A stretch of DNA of 64,000 nt. Origin: Entoloma clypeatum (taxonomy: Eukaryota; Basidiomycota; Agaricomycetes; Agaricales; Entolomataceae). Position numbers and translations under genes: made by a program. Positions 10,332-21,056 of this stretch are shown here, piece by piece (the stretch's first letter is position 1; each line of letters begins with the position of its first letter). The notes beneath the pieces are model-generated. The model worked only from the letters and a program-made list of their open reading frames with translations. It was not told where the DNA came from and ran no database searches. The stretch lies in assembly GCA_963565915.1 (NCBI GenBank), contig OY751486.1, positions 868,001 to 932,000 of the forward strand, written 5' to 3'.

Positions 10332-11296
10332 GAGGCTGGTCGCATGACCATGGAAGCGGTCTCGTACTCTCTTCGTCAAACGGTCTTCGGCATTCTCAAG
10401 ACCCTCGTCGTCCGTGCCTCGCAGAACAACCTTGATCTCACCTATGATGTGGAGCCTGACATCCCAGACCAGCTCATCGGCGACTCGCTTCGCCTCTGTC
10501 AGGTTATAACCAACCTCGTCGGCAACGCCATCAAGTTCACTCCAAGAAAGGTCTTGAGGAAGCGACAAGTCGCCCTCAGCTGTCGTCTCCTCGCCCTCGA
10601 CAATCACAGCGTTACTCTTGAGTTTTGCGTCATGGATACGGGCATCGCGATTGTGAAGGACAAGTTGAACTTGATCTTTGATACCTCCTGTCAGGTGGAT
10701 AAGTCAACGACACATGCATGTCCCCTTCTTTGCCTCTCTTTTGCGGCTTTCAGGCATTGATGACCCTCACCCAGGAGTACAGCGGTACGGGCCTGAGGCT
10801 TTCCATTTCCGTGGTCTCTCGCTGACGCCGATTATTGCCTTGACGGCCCATGCGAGTATGTCCACATGTTTTGCTTTCATTTGCATGGTTACTGATGCCG
10901 AGCTGACAGTGATTGATGATCGCGAACGTTGTCTTCAGGCGGGGTTGGACGATCATATCACGAGTAAGTGTTTGTGGTTTCTTTTTCAAGAGCACCTTGG
11001 CTCATGTCATACGAACGGAGCCTCTGCGGTTGCGGGGACTTTTGAATTCAATCAATAAGTTTGCGGGGGAAAGAGGTGGACACTCAGGCGGCATAGAGAA
11101 GTCACAGGGGCCAGACTTTGTCTCGCGCTTACCCAGTCAGTATCAAACTCCACTGCGGCCTCCCCTGCAATGGGAATCCTCACCGGTCACCAGCTGTGAA
11201 TCCTTGGGTTATTCCCGATGCACTCCACCCTCCCATGCGTCTACGCCCACCAGCCGGCACCCCATCAGAAAAGTCAAGACAGTGTCGTTGGAATAA
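10332..11296 (+). pseudogene. Group III (Nik1/Os-1-type) hybrid histidine kinase, rearranged relic
   Basis: [15 protein letters not shown], the N box ([19 protein letters not shown]) and a decayed G1 box ([12 protein letters not shown]) match the HATPase domain of fungal osmosensor kinases. After a frame change the G2-like EYSGTGLRLSIS follows, then directly TPIIALTAHA and DRERCLQAGLDDHIT, which belong to the C-terminal part of the receiver domain. The phospho-acceptor part of the receiver is therefore deleted. A 54-bp GT-AG intron (10856-10909) still splits HA^MI at a sensible phase, so this is a DNA-level duplicate rather than a retrocopy. The tail to 11296 is weakly conserved. In intact form such kinases feed the HOG stress pathway; this copy cannot be active. 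Confidence 0.82.
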
Positions 11297-12066
11297 GTAG
11301 ATAGCAGGGTATTACAATTACAAATGACAGGATGTGCGAAGCACATGATGAGACAAACAGATGACATAGCAAATGGACGAGTAGTTCCGTAAATACGACG
11401 AGGATGTTGTACAAGAAAGAAAGGGGAATATGAAGGCCACGGAGGACAATAAAGACCACAACGAAACTGGTAAGATTCGATCTGATCGTTGATTGGCATC
11501 ATGTGGCTGTGTTCCTAAGACTGCACAGCCTGATGCATCAGTCCGCAGGCATCAGTTGAACAGCCAGCCACTGGTACTTGGTCCGGCTTACCGTTGCCCT
11601 CCAGGGCCATGGTCTATTTTGCTTAAGTAACATTGAAAAAATTATAAATCAGTTCTTGTGATGGGGGTCCTGGTACTCCGTGACACAATGTGTCGACATA
11701 CACCTGATCTTCTCACAAACCTTGTCTTATAATACTGGTTGATCAAGTTATATTAGAACACATCACCTCAGAGAAACACCGCCCATCAATCAATTCCCAT
11801 CAACGATGCCCTCATCAGGAAATCAACTGATAAATGACAATGGTTGAAAAAACATTATATGCTAAACAATGGTCCCAAGACGTAGCACTCTTGTACATCC
11901 TGTGTTAAGGATAGTTAAGTGACAGTGGCATTTGTGAATGTCTTGAAATGATCTATTTCTGGGCCTTATCTATCATGCTTATGAGGCCGACCACTGAAAG
12001 ACAGAACAATGAAATAGTTGGTGTTTTGAGAAGAACTCACAGAACAGGGGAAATACAAAAAGGATC
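11297..12066. other. No recognisable gene
   Basis: AT-rich, with short broken frames only. It includes GACACAATGTGTCGACAT near 11688, which resembles the end of the LTR-like sequence at 39646, so old LTR debris is possible. Confidence 0.4.
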
Positions 12067-12560
12067 TCTAGAAATATAATTGACAGGGAGGATTGCCAAT
12101 ATATCTGTGACAGATAAACTGGAGCAGATCAGAAAGCCAGGTGCTATTCGCACTTCAGCGCCTGCCAGATAGGAAAGTGTCAGGGCCCACAATAACTCTC
12201 AGAGTGATGTACATGCCCAAGTACTGACTCAAAATATAATTGACAGGGAAAATTGTTCATATATTCATGGCATATGAATCTGAATATATCTGGAACACAT
12301 ATGATCAAGGCACTTATCCCCCTGTCTGGCAGAGGATCACTAGCACTTGCAATAATCCAAAGGGTGCTTAAAGATGTGAGATGTGTTGAGGATTATATGT
12401 GATGAGGCTAATTGGCCATGTTTCCATGGCACATAGATCTGAGCATACCTGGAACACAGATGGTCAAGGCACTTATCCCCATGTCTGGCAGAGGATCACT
12501 AGCACTTGCAATAATCCAAAGGGTGCTTAAAGGCACAAGAAGCATCAATGATCATAGCTA
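12067..12560 (+). repeat. Imperfect tandem repeats of about 140-165 bp
   Basis: AAATATAATTGACAGGGA occurs near 12073 and 12232. A roughly 95-bp block (CTGGAACACA..ATGATCAAGGCACTTATCCCC, TGGCAGAGGATCACTAGCA) occurs at about 12290-12377 and again at 12445-12535 with about 10 percent mismatch. No coding sense is seen. The unit may be a decayed satellite or tandem LTR fragments. Confidence 0.6.
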
Positions 12561-12576
12561 TTTGCCAGCCATGACT

Positions 12577-14010
12577 TTATCTGACAACTCTTAAAGTGAC
12601 GAGTGAAGAAGGCTGGGACTCTGCAATCATTATCCAATTATCCAATATAGCGTGAAGTAGCAATAGGAAATATCTATTCAATTTGAACTGACAGGACCCA
12701 TAGTATCTATTGCCTTCAAAGCAGCTCGCCGTTTTTTTATTTTTGCCAAAGTGCTGTTGATGCTGCTTGGTGGATGAGCTGAAGCCACACTTGGAAAGAT
12801 CTGCCTGTTTATCTTCCTCAGCGCTGACTGGACTGTTACAACTATACAATACTAACCGGTTCCACCACAGGAGTAGTTCATTGACTTCTTGGTGTTCATC
12901 TGGATCGTAAAGAAGCTCCAAAATGCTGTTGTAAAATCGCTCAGAATTGGTTGTCAGGTCAGAATGAGAAAAGACTGCTGCTGAACTCAAGGCGAAGCGG
13001 ACCTGCACATAGAAAGCAATAAAACATTAGATTTGCCCCAAGAATCACAGAAGATTGCGACAGACCTGTGTAGCAATGTATGCTATTGAACCTGGAGTGA
13101 CACAGTTCATTCCGTGAATGCGAGCATTGCCAGAGCGGGTGGCTTTCACCTCCTTGTCGACTGAGCTAGGAGAAGTGAAAACATGCTTGAAAGCCTGAGG
13201 TGTTTTAGTGACGCACAGTTGAGAGAAAAAAAACACCGAATAGTTTCCGCTCACCGTAACCAATAGCCTGCTTCTAAACAAGCCTCTCCAAGGTTCCTCC
13301 GGGTCATACCGATTGTTGGCGTATAGAAATAACGGCCATTGATCCCCATGAACCAGAAGTTCTCCATCTCACAGATGAGATTTGATCCTGGGTACTTTGA
13401 GAGCAATGAATAATTGAAAAAATTTCGAACTCACTTGGGATCTGACCAGTCGAGCTCCGCGGGACAGAGAAATTGCCCTGTGCACTCATGATGGAAGCCT
13501 TGATCTGCTTTAAAGTTGCGTGACAGCGGAGGGTTCAGTGGTTCTCCTGGTAACACAACCCAGTCGAGAATGGGGCCTTTCATGCTTTTTGTATCATCTG
13601 ATCAAGCACTATTTGTGCCCTTCTGGATCTGCAACCCAAAAATGATTTTGATACGATGTTAGGTTTGGACTGAGGCCAAGAAGCGATCAAACCTACCATT
13701 TCTGCAATGAGCGCTACTTCATCGTCATCCGCCCCCATCAGACGATCTTCTAATCCCGGAATAATTTGAAGGAGATCCTTGAAAATACGAAACTCTTGTC
13801 GTTCTCTAATAGATAATCAGTGATCATCTAAGATATATTAGGAAGGAAATAGTAGTTTAGACGCACTCAAATGTAAAGGATTCCTCCGGCTCATCTGCAC
13901 GCTCTCCAATCTGAAGAAGGCCCTTATTCAGCAAAGCACGAACACCGCAGAGGGCGTGGACAGTTCGGCCGAAATGTCGACCGTGATGGACCAGCGGATC
14001 CGGCAAACAG
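12577..14010 (-). pseudogene. DUF6698-like gene, decayed
   Basis: Minus-strand pieces read in order as HHGRHFGRTVHALCGVRALL, RQEFRIFKDLLQIIPGLEDR, IQKG, MKGPILDWV, DQWPLFLYANNRYDPEEPW, AFKHVFTSPSSVDKEVKATR, GMNCVTPGSIAYIATQ and VRFALSSAAVFS..ERFYNSILELL..LLLWWNR. This is the layout of a basidiomycete family of unknown function that I recall as DUF6698. Introns of 60-63 bp remain at 13195-13254 and 13003-13065. Decay: a TGA at 13602-13604 where CGA would fit (GTNSA-R-SDD), and a one-base shift between 13345 and 13379 that separates ENFWFMG from DQWPLF. The function of intact members is not known. Genes of this family are often found in many copies. Confidence 0.72.
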
Positions 14011-14573
14011 CTACAGCGAGTTGCATGTCAGCGTGAGATGAAGTAGGTAGGTATGGAAGCAGGATGGCTAACGGCCATTTCTTTGGACCAAGGTGGAGAG
14101 CGCTATCTGTCCTTTGATGGCGGGTGCCCGCAACTGGCGCGGTGGAAGAGAGTTGCATCTCTTGAGAGTTTTGATCAAAGTTTACATCTATCATAATGGG
14201 CAGGATGTAGAGAGGTTGAGCCCCAAACACCAGCTTTTATAGGTTTTGCTGCAGAATAATAGCAAACCCAAACTTGAGCAATCTGATGAATGATGATCAA
14301 AAAGCGAGCGTGGATCACCTGGTGGGTCTAGGGGAAGGTGCTTCGAGTACGCATAAATTTACTGAACGATCAAACTTTTACCGCCGGTCGGGGATGACGG
14401 CAAATGATTGATCAAGTCGATTGATCGAACTGAAAGACGAACGGCCAATCAGGTCCATACAAAACAGGCGCATAGCGATATAATTTACGGTAAGCTTGGC
14501 CAGACTCTTCTGAGTGGGGCCAGATGGTGAGAATATATAGTTGATCGGGGGACGAAAATGGGATGGCAAACCC

Positions 14574-14581
14574 TATAAAAG
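14574..14581 (+). promoter_or_regulatory. TATA-like box TATAAAAG
   Basis: CCCTATAAAAGCC lies about 140 bp upstream of the ATG at 14716 and is the only canonical TATA element in this interval. It could drive the gene that follows. No other part of 14011-14715 shows a gene. Confidence 0.4.
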
Positions 14582-14715
14582 CCGTGCGTCAGCGTAGACG
14601 GTCTGACAACGACTAGCCATTCATGACAATACCTCTCTCTACACTCCACGTCCATCTTTGCTCCTGTCGCCTGCACTGCCCTTAACAGTCAGCATCTCAC
14701 TTTATCTAAGCAGCC

Positions 14716-15683
14716 ATGACAACAATGGACGCGGGTTTCTTGGAGAGGCCTGCCAGAAGACGCTTCTCCCATCAAGTGCTGTCTTCTACGAACATTGTAC
14801 TTCAGTACGACAGTATTGGGTCGCGCCTGGTGGTATGGGGGTGGTGCATTGATAGTTTTAACCCGAAAATTCCAAGGCCTCACCTTACTTTCTGAGATAG
14901 GCCGGTGGATGACATTGGAAGAAGGGTCACTCCTTCTGATTTATTTGAGCATCGCCGGACTCACAGAATGTGTAATCCTTATTGTTTCTGCACTGGCCGA
15001 GAGGTCGAACATGTTGAATCCGCCGTGTTCCTGGCCACGGGCAGCACCTTTGCCGGAGAATATGTTTCTCAATGCGCTCGGAATCTGTGTGGATATACGG
15101 GTGCGTGCCGAGCTACAAAGGCGATGGGTTGCATAAATCAATAATGCTTGTGAATGTCCAGCCCTCCTTGAACGCATTTATTCCAAAATGGGAGTACCAA
15201 TCAAGTGCTATGCAAAACGAGGTTAGCTCGCCGTTTCCGTACAAGTTTGCACGAACCATATTGATAGGCATCCCAGATACTAGTGAAGCTATTCCAGCCC
15301 GCATCAAGCCATCTGTTGACCTGGACACGCAGCCCTTGACATCTCTGAAGCGACGTGTCATGCCTCTATGTAGGAAATACGGCCTGAGGGTTCTTCTGGT
15401 CTCACTGGGCTCCGTCAAAGCAGATTTATCAAGATTGCATGAGAATATACCAACTCTCTCACCAGCGGTCCGAAGACAGACCAATCTGCGGCTTTTCCTG
15501 AAGCTTGATACTTCCCTGGACTCAGGCCTCACCGAAGATGAGTTGATTGGGCTTCTCGGGCAGCTTGTCAGGTGCAAATGCGGGCTGGTAATGTTCCGCA
15601 AAATCTTCAACAGTCATCGGTGCATGCAAAGCCCAAAGGTAGTCATAGACCTGACCGGGGATTCAGACATGGACATAGAATAG
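14716..15683 (+). pseudogene. Hypothetical cysteine-containing protein gene with an in-frame TGA
   Basis: Proposed exons are 14716-15100, 15162-15221 and 15268-15683, with introns of 61 bp (15101-15161) and 46 bp (15222-15267), both GT-AG and in phase (..NLCGYT^ALLERIYSKMG..CYAKR^GIPDT..). The reading is open on both sides of a TGA at 14893-14895, where CGA would give HLTF-R-DRPVDD. Visible features are a cysteine cluster (CNPYCFC, then CARNLCGYTA), a basic middle and a C-terminal VVIDLTGDSD that resembles a SUMO-interacting motif followed by acidic residues. The family is not recognised. Another splice pattern could avoid the stop, but I found none with matching phase. Confidence 0.5.
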
Positions 15684-16403
15684 CTAAGCAGGTTTTAGAA
15701 TCATAAACCATAGAGATTTTCTGCCAGACTCACGCGATGTTCACCTTCGATAAGCGCTAGTACCAGTGGTTGGACTGCATCACTTGTTTTCTCTCCATAG
15801 ATTAGACCTAGCGCTGTTTCCGGCCACAAGGTTGATGTCGACATAAGTTACAGGCGTGGGCCGGACAAGCGGGGCTGAACTTCCATTTTCTGGAGAATCT
15901 GCACCGGCGCCGCGTTCCCAGCCTCTTGACGAGCATGGGCAGGTTCATGGCGCGTTGCTTACAAGGTCGCGAAAGGCTCCATCCATATAACATCTTTCCA
16001 AAGGTGGTCAATAAGAAGTATGCTGACATACCTGGCCTCCTTTTCCCTCCTGTTGTTCATCTTGTTCTTTTCAACCTGCGTGTCAAGCAACTGTCGTACA
16101 CTATCCGATTGCCACGCGTGTTTTGCCCGGGCGGTTTCATTGAAAGAGGTCTGTATGTAATTTGCAAGCATCGCAGCACAATGCTGCTGATACGGGGACT
16201 AACGTTGTTAGTCTGTTCATCTTCTGGCTTGGCCTGAGCTCTTTCCCTACAGGGCGTCAGGTAATTGAAATTCAGATAGGGAATCAACAGTAGAGCTAAA
16301 CGATGTGCAATGCAATGGATCTTTAGAAAAAAGACAATGAAGCCGAGCAGCAAGAAAGGCTGAGCAGTAAAAATGCTAAAGATAGGATCTATGTACCGAT
16401 GCA
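15684..16403. repeat. Intergenic stretch with a dispersed repeat (about 16019-16175)
   Basis: The block around 16060-16140 (AACCTGCGTGTCAAGCAAC, TCGTACACT, CGCGTGT, GGTTTCATTGAAA) recurs at about 22520-22630 in the left palindrome arm and inverted in the right arm. Read on the minus strand, the copies give similar peptides (RQLLDTQVEKNKMN against RRLLDAQVNKSKM), so it may be a fragment of a repeated gene. Otherwise no gene is seen. Confidence 0.5.
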
Positions 16404-17570
16404 TCAAAGAACGAGTGAAATTGACTGGGTAGGTATGGCTAAACGGGGGCCACGCTGGCCATCCTGGACGATGCATTCTTGCTGGCCAAACTTGATGATT
16501 TTATATCGGTTCCTGATAAGATCCCCGGTCAGGACTACCACCTTCTGCCCAGAAATGCTGGGCCGCAAGGGCGTATGTACTTATCTGGCACCAGTAAAAC
16601 TTCGTTTCAACCAAGTGTCGCCTTGGCCAACGAGCCTTCTACGCCGTTCCAAAACCCGATGGAACCTTCGTAATCCTCGCTCTTCCAGCCTGGATCTCGC
16701 AAAACAGGGTTCGTTCCTTGTATCGTTATCTTGACCCGCTTACCAACAAGGCTGGGGGATTCCATCCAGGGGTTCAGCACTATGGAAAGAGATTAAATTG
16801 GCAGTCATATGATCTTGGACGCCACATACGAGACCGCGAATCTGGGTTTGGCGTTCTTGAGGACAGATCCCACGCTGGAGTAACATAACCCGTCAGAGCG
16901 GGTGGAAGCGGCGTGGATGGAAGTAAAGGTTGGCGCGACAGAGCAATCGCTAAAGTCAGCAGGCTGCTTTCGCCTTTTTGTTTCCCCTCCCGTCCCTGGG
17001 CGAGTGGCCTCCAAGTTATGTCATCACTTTGTGTTGGTCAGAATCCTTGGTCGATGGACGAAAGATTGCAGCGGTCATACTGAAACACCACCTTTGAGAG
17101 ATGTATCCTCTCATTGCGCATGGTTGCTTGAAGTTCGACGAGCACAAAATTGCCTTCTTCAACAGCCTTGATGATGCCTTGATAGTCTTTCCACTGACTA
17201 TTTCGTATTATCCAAATGTGTTGGCCGATTAGATGGCGGTCGAGGTCAGCCCTATCCTTCCATGGAGGTAGGTCAGAGGCAGGGTTGGGAAATTTAACGT
17301 CATGTACGGGCACGACAACCTAAGCGACACGGTCAATTAAATTCAAGAAAGGAACCCGAGATTAATTACCTCCCTGCCAACCCCCTCGTTCCAAAGAGTA
17401 AGCTGGTCATTGGCGACCGGAACTACCATCCCTGAAAGCCCTATATCCAAGTCATTTCCGGCCACAATAACAACGCGATCGCCAATCTCCACAGGTCTAG
17501 GCAATGGTTGACGGGTGGGTGGGGCAGAAATTTTGAGATAATGCAAGGGCGCAACAACTGGTAACCAGTT
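16404..17570 (-). pseudogene. KOW-domain (Spt5-like) gene, decayed
   Basis: Minus-strand exons PVEIGDRVVIVAGNDLDIGL..GVGRE and VVVPVHDVKFPN..LIGQHIWIIRNSQWKDYQGIIKAV are joined by a clean 50-bp intron (17320-17369, GTAATT..CTTAG). They read as two KOW-type modules with the VPVHDV motif seen in fungal Spt5-like proteins. In the same frame after a TGA at 17038-17040 (CGA expected) comes a Ser/Pro-rich tail with TPAWDLSSRTPNPDSRS, like the Spt5 C-terminal repeats. Then comes LVGKRVKITIQGT..PGWKSEDYEGSIGFW and, after frame changes, VLLVPDKYI and GQKVVVLTGDLI. True Spt5 binds RNA polymerase II. This paralogue-like copy is broken in at least three places. Confidence 0.62.
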
Positions 17571-17609
17571 AATCTAATCAAGTTCTAGAAAGGAAGAGAC
17601 TGGTGCCGC

Positions 17610-17870
17610 ATGGTGCACGCATGCAAGCCGCCGGCGCCGGTGTCGTACTACAGCTTCCCGTTCTTCACGCTGCGGGAGACTGAGCTGTACGAGGTGCTGC
17701 AGGAGGCGGGGCACCTGAGCATACACCCGAAGCTGCCGCTGTATGTGGATGATGGGAAGGACTGCTTGTTGTTGTGCAGGGATGGGGGGATGAATGTGAG
17801 GTGGGCGTTGGCGAGTTTTTTAGTGCCGATTGAGGAGGATAGTAATGATAATGGGGGGGAGGTTAATTGA
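17610..17870 (+). CDS. Short GC3-rich open frame, probable C-terminal gene fragment
   Basis: 86 codons with strong G/C preference at third positions, unlike the neighbouring relics. The peptide (YYSFPFFTLRETELYEVL, PKLPLYVDDGKDCLLLC, WALASFLVP) is compact and looks like the end of a folded domain rather than random sequence. No start context or upstream exon is visible, and the sequence just before it belongs to the opposite-strand KOW relic. The family is not recognised; it is a fragment or a very small gene. Confidence 0.4.
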   Translation: MVHACKPPAPVSYYSFPFFTLRETELYEVLQEAGHLSIHPKLPLYVDDGKDCLLLCRDGGMNVRWALASFLVPIEEDSNDNGGEVN

Positions 17871-18091
17871 GGTTGGGGGAAAGTGAGGGAGCGGATGTCT
17901 TGGAATAGAGGAGTCATCAAGATTTGATCCTCTTTTCCATCTTTTTTTGGATTTTGGATTTTACGTGCAGAACGATAGCATTGCTAAACATACACACAGA
18001 GAAAACCAAGCAATGACGACAAGAAAAGCATGTGTAGATGACTTGTAAATGTCCTTCATGCGGCAGTGAGAGTCTTTCAGAATCATTTACA

Positions 18092-19475
18092 TCACGGGGT
18101 AGACAACTCGTGGGTTCGGGCCTCGACGGTTTCTCCCATGGCGTTCAGTGGCCAGAAAGTGTGCTTGAACAGGTTGTTGGGGTCGTAGAACTGTTTGATC
18201 TCCCGGAGACGCTCCCAGTTCGCGCCGAAGCAGGCTTTGATGCGCTCGGCGGGTTCATGGAGACCGAAGAACTGTGAGAACCGGCGCCATTGATTAGTAG
18301 TATGTCCATTGCGATTTCATTTGAGTACTACTCACGCAAGGGTATGGCCTCCCTGATGGATCGGTGTCAGCATGTCTGTCCTAAACCCACTGGAAATGTG
18401 GGATGTAAGTGATCAGATTGAAAGAGGACGTCTTGCTGAAGGAGCTCGCCTCTTCAGCGGAATTGACACAGCGGTCATCATCGATGTCCATCTCCCATTG
18501 GTGCAGCGCGGCGATCGTGAACGAGGCTTCACGTTGTGACTTGGGCATGCAGGTGTCTTCAAAGTCAACGACTGCTCCACCAGCGAGCTCGAAGAGCCAT
18601 GCTATCACACAAGAAGAGTCAGGGATGTGTGCGGGGGAGTGGAAAAGGAAAGGACTTACTACAACCAATGGGTGTATCCGTGAACTGCAAGACAGTCTGG
18701 TTGATGATGTTGTCCGCGAGAGAATTGATCACCGCAGAGCGGATAAACCTTTGCCTGCCAGCTGTGAGTCTGTAACGCAAAATCGGTAAACGAAAGGATT
18801 TTCAAGTTCGGTGCTGGAAAGGCAATGCTGACCTTTTCTGCGGAGCACCTGCGCAACGCTGTCCTGCTGATGCAAAAAGCTCTTTTCATCTACCTCGTTG
18901 AGCAGGCAGCGCTCCCCGTCCCACGAGGAGATCGCCGCGAGGTAAGTACTCTTGCCCCTGTTCCCTCGATTCTAGGTAGCACATCTGCACGACGACGAGA
19001 GAGTCCTTTCTGGCTGGCCCGGCTGTGAGCAGGACGTTGGCGTAGAGCTCATGCGGAGCACCTTTGACGCAGTCACGGAAATGCTTGATGAGCGACGGGG
19101 CCGTGGCACGATTTAATCGGCTATGAGAAGAAGGAATCTATGTAAGTCTTGGTAAAGTCGGTACCATGTAGAAGCATTACTAGAGAAGGTTTCCAGCAAA
19201 AACGACTGGGACGGAGAATGCGCGTGCCTTGTACCGTGTTGCCATGCTTAGAACAGGGCCAGCGCCATGGAGGGCCCACCATAGATCTGTCTAGAGTCAG
19301 CGGCGGGAGCAACAAAGATGATAGAGATGCTGACATACTGGCAGGATACTCGTTCTCACTCACGATCACGATCCAGCCATCCGCAAGGACCATCTCGACC
19401 TCGACGAGTTTGTCGACGCTCAATCCACGCATGTGGCTCAAGCCAACAAGCCAACAGGGTGTGCCGAGCTAATTA
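18092..19475 (-). pseudogene. FAD-linked oxidoreductase with BBE domain, 5'-truncated relic
   Basis: Minus-strand pieces in order are HMRGLSVDKLVEVEMVLADGWIVIV, a GTGAGT..CTCTAG intron, DLWWALHGAGPVLSMATRYK, APSLIKHFRDCVKGAPHELYANVLLTAG, SSWDGERCLLNEVD, AGGAVVDFEDTCMPKSQREASFTIAALHQWEMD and a berberine-bridge end NWERLREIKQFYDPNNLFKH, with the stop at 18092-18094. The family oxidises diverse substrates with covalently bound FAD. The N-terminal FAD-binding segment is absent upstream of 19475, and the pieces lie in several frames with unclear introns, so this is a pseudogene. Confidence 0.8.
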
Positions 19476-19859
19476 TCTGCAGCGTGGAACATCCGTTTCA
19501 TAAGAACTCGAGGTCTGCAAAGAGAGAGAGAACTCACAAGGGGACGTGAGGGGATGGCCTCCAAGTGACTGCCAGGAATGGTTCAAACACCACCTTTCCA
19601 GATGTCGCAATGGTCAAGCAGATCTGAAGATGTCGCATCAATGGAAGTCGGCATTACGATTCAACCGCGAAGGTACTATGCTTTCTGTTATTCGAGCGTG
19701 TTTTGAGCTCCTGTCGCAAGGTCTGAACGACAGCTCCCCGTCGTCTTTTCGTTTACAAGTAGCGCATAAAGCTCTTGTACTCCTCATTTTAGGTATTATA
19801 ATAATAGTCTATTACGAGTAACTAAACAAATGTGAGTATATAGTGGCGTTGTGGGTGAG
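19476..19859. other. No recognisable gene
   Basis: Only short unrelated frames occur. The stretch lies between the FAD-oxidoreductase relic and the fold-back repeat. Confidence 0.4.
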
Positions 19860-20030
19860 AGCGAAAGAGTTTCCAGAAGTCCAGAGTGGGGTCCCGGACC
19901 ACAACTTGTTGAGGGTAGGTCAATCATCCATGATAGGAAACCTGGATCAACCACGTATGTAGATTAGATTAGATTTAACCCTAAGGTTTCCTATAATGGA
20001 TGTTTGACTACTTCTGGAAACTGTTTCGCT
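19860..20030. mobile_element. Fold-back (hairpin) element with asymmetric arms
   Basis: Outer arms 19860-19880 and 20010-20030 are inverted copies with 1 mismatch in 21 (AGCGAAAGAGTTTCCAGAAGT-type). Inner arms 19919-19943 and 19984-20008 are inverted copies with 2 mismatches in 25. The left side has 38 bp between outer and inner arm; the right side has 1 bp. An outer GGCGTTGT/ACAACGCC pair extends the symmetry with a small offset. The loop contains GATTAGATTAGATT. This fits a decayed MITE or fold-back element with an internal insertion on one arm. Confidence 0.65.
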
Positions 20031-21056
20031 ACAACGCCCGCTCCCTAGCTATTATATAGCCACTCTAATGGATGTCACAGCCTCATCAACAAGTCACATT
20101 CGTTTAGTTACTTGTAATAAACTATTAATATAATACCTAAATGAATGCTCCAATGGGGTTAACTGTGCGTGTCTGGCAGAGGATTTCTAAGCCAAAAAAA
20201 AAATCACACAAAGCACTGCATACCCGTGACCATATACGCGCTCAGTTCAAGTTAAACTTGCATCGACCCAGTTCAAGCTCACTGCATTATGTCTTTTTCG
20301 CCTTTCACAACGCTTTCCACAGCATCCTCTATTGCTCCTCCTGTGGCCACACAGCTTCCCACAATACCCACTTTTTCCGAGTCTGCTCCACATACTACCA
20401 TGCCCATACTACCCGTCATCGCGGGATACTCAGCAGAACAACCGGAGAGACGGGAGCAATATGGTTGTGGTTGTCCATGCCTATCTAACAAACGCCCCTC
20501 ATCTGCTGCTGTTGATACGCAGGCGGATCACATATGCTCTTATCATCTTAATATGATATTAGATGTCGTCAACCTTGATTTATTCTTTAGAATGCACTGC
20601 GACACTATCTATCAAGTGTTATTGCCGCAAGACGAATATATTCGATCGAGCTAGAACGCGCAGGAAAGTCTACCACATGGTTTCGAGAACAGCTGTGAGT
20701 TTCCCAGAATCACCTTGAGAGGTTGGAGTCGCAGGCCTCCTCAATCGACAACTTCATTCACAGGTTTATGAATGTGTTTCTGGAGAATGACGTACCCATT
20801 CGTCGCGAACCTCGTTTACCTTTCCCAATTAATAGTGTACCTCTTGTTTTACAAGCATGATAGTTTGAGAGTATTCCATGCTTTTCAAATTCAATAGTCT
20901 TTATTTGCTATCCCACCTTATATATGTTTTTGCTTGTCGTACGTAACCTGAAAAGTGATAAAAGCCATCTGCACCAGCCAATGAAATTCCCCACCACGAC
21001 GGGATATCAAATCATACAGATTTCCATGCGTGCGTAGTTGAACCTCGTCGTCACTC
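20031..21056. other. No recognisable gene
   Basis: Several short overlapping frames around 20280-20650 carry low-information, Ser/Pro/His-biased peptides with no known motif and no good splice pattern. Nothing firm is seen. Confidence 0.4.

Noticed and set aside
12067..12560. CRISPR-like array
   Set aside because: Only two or three diverged long units, no regular spacers, eukaryotic context.
19976..20000. Interstitial telomere TTTAACCCTAAGG in the fold-back loop
   Set aside because: A single copy of the word; chance occurrence.
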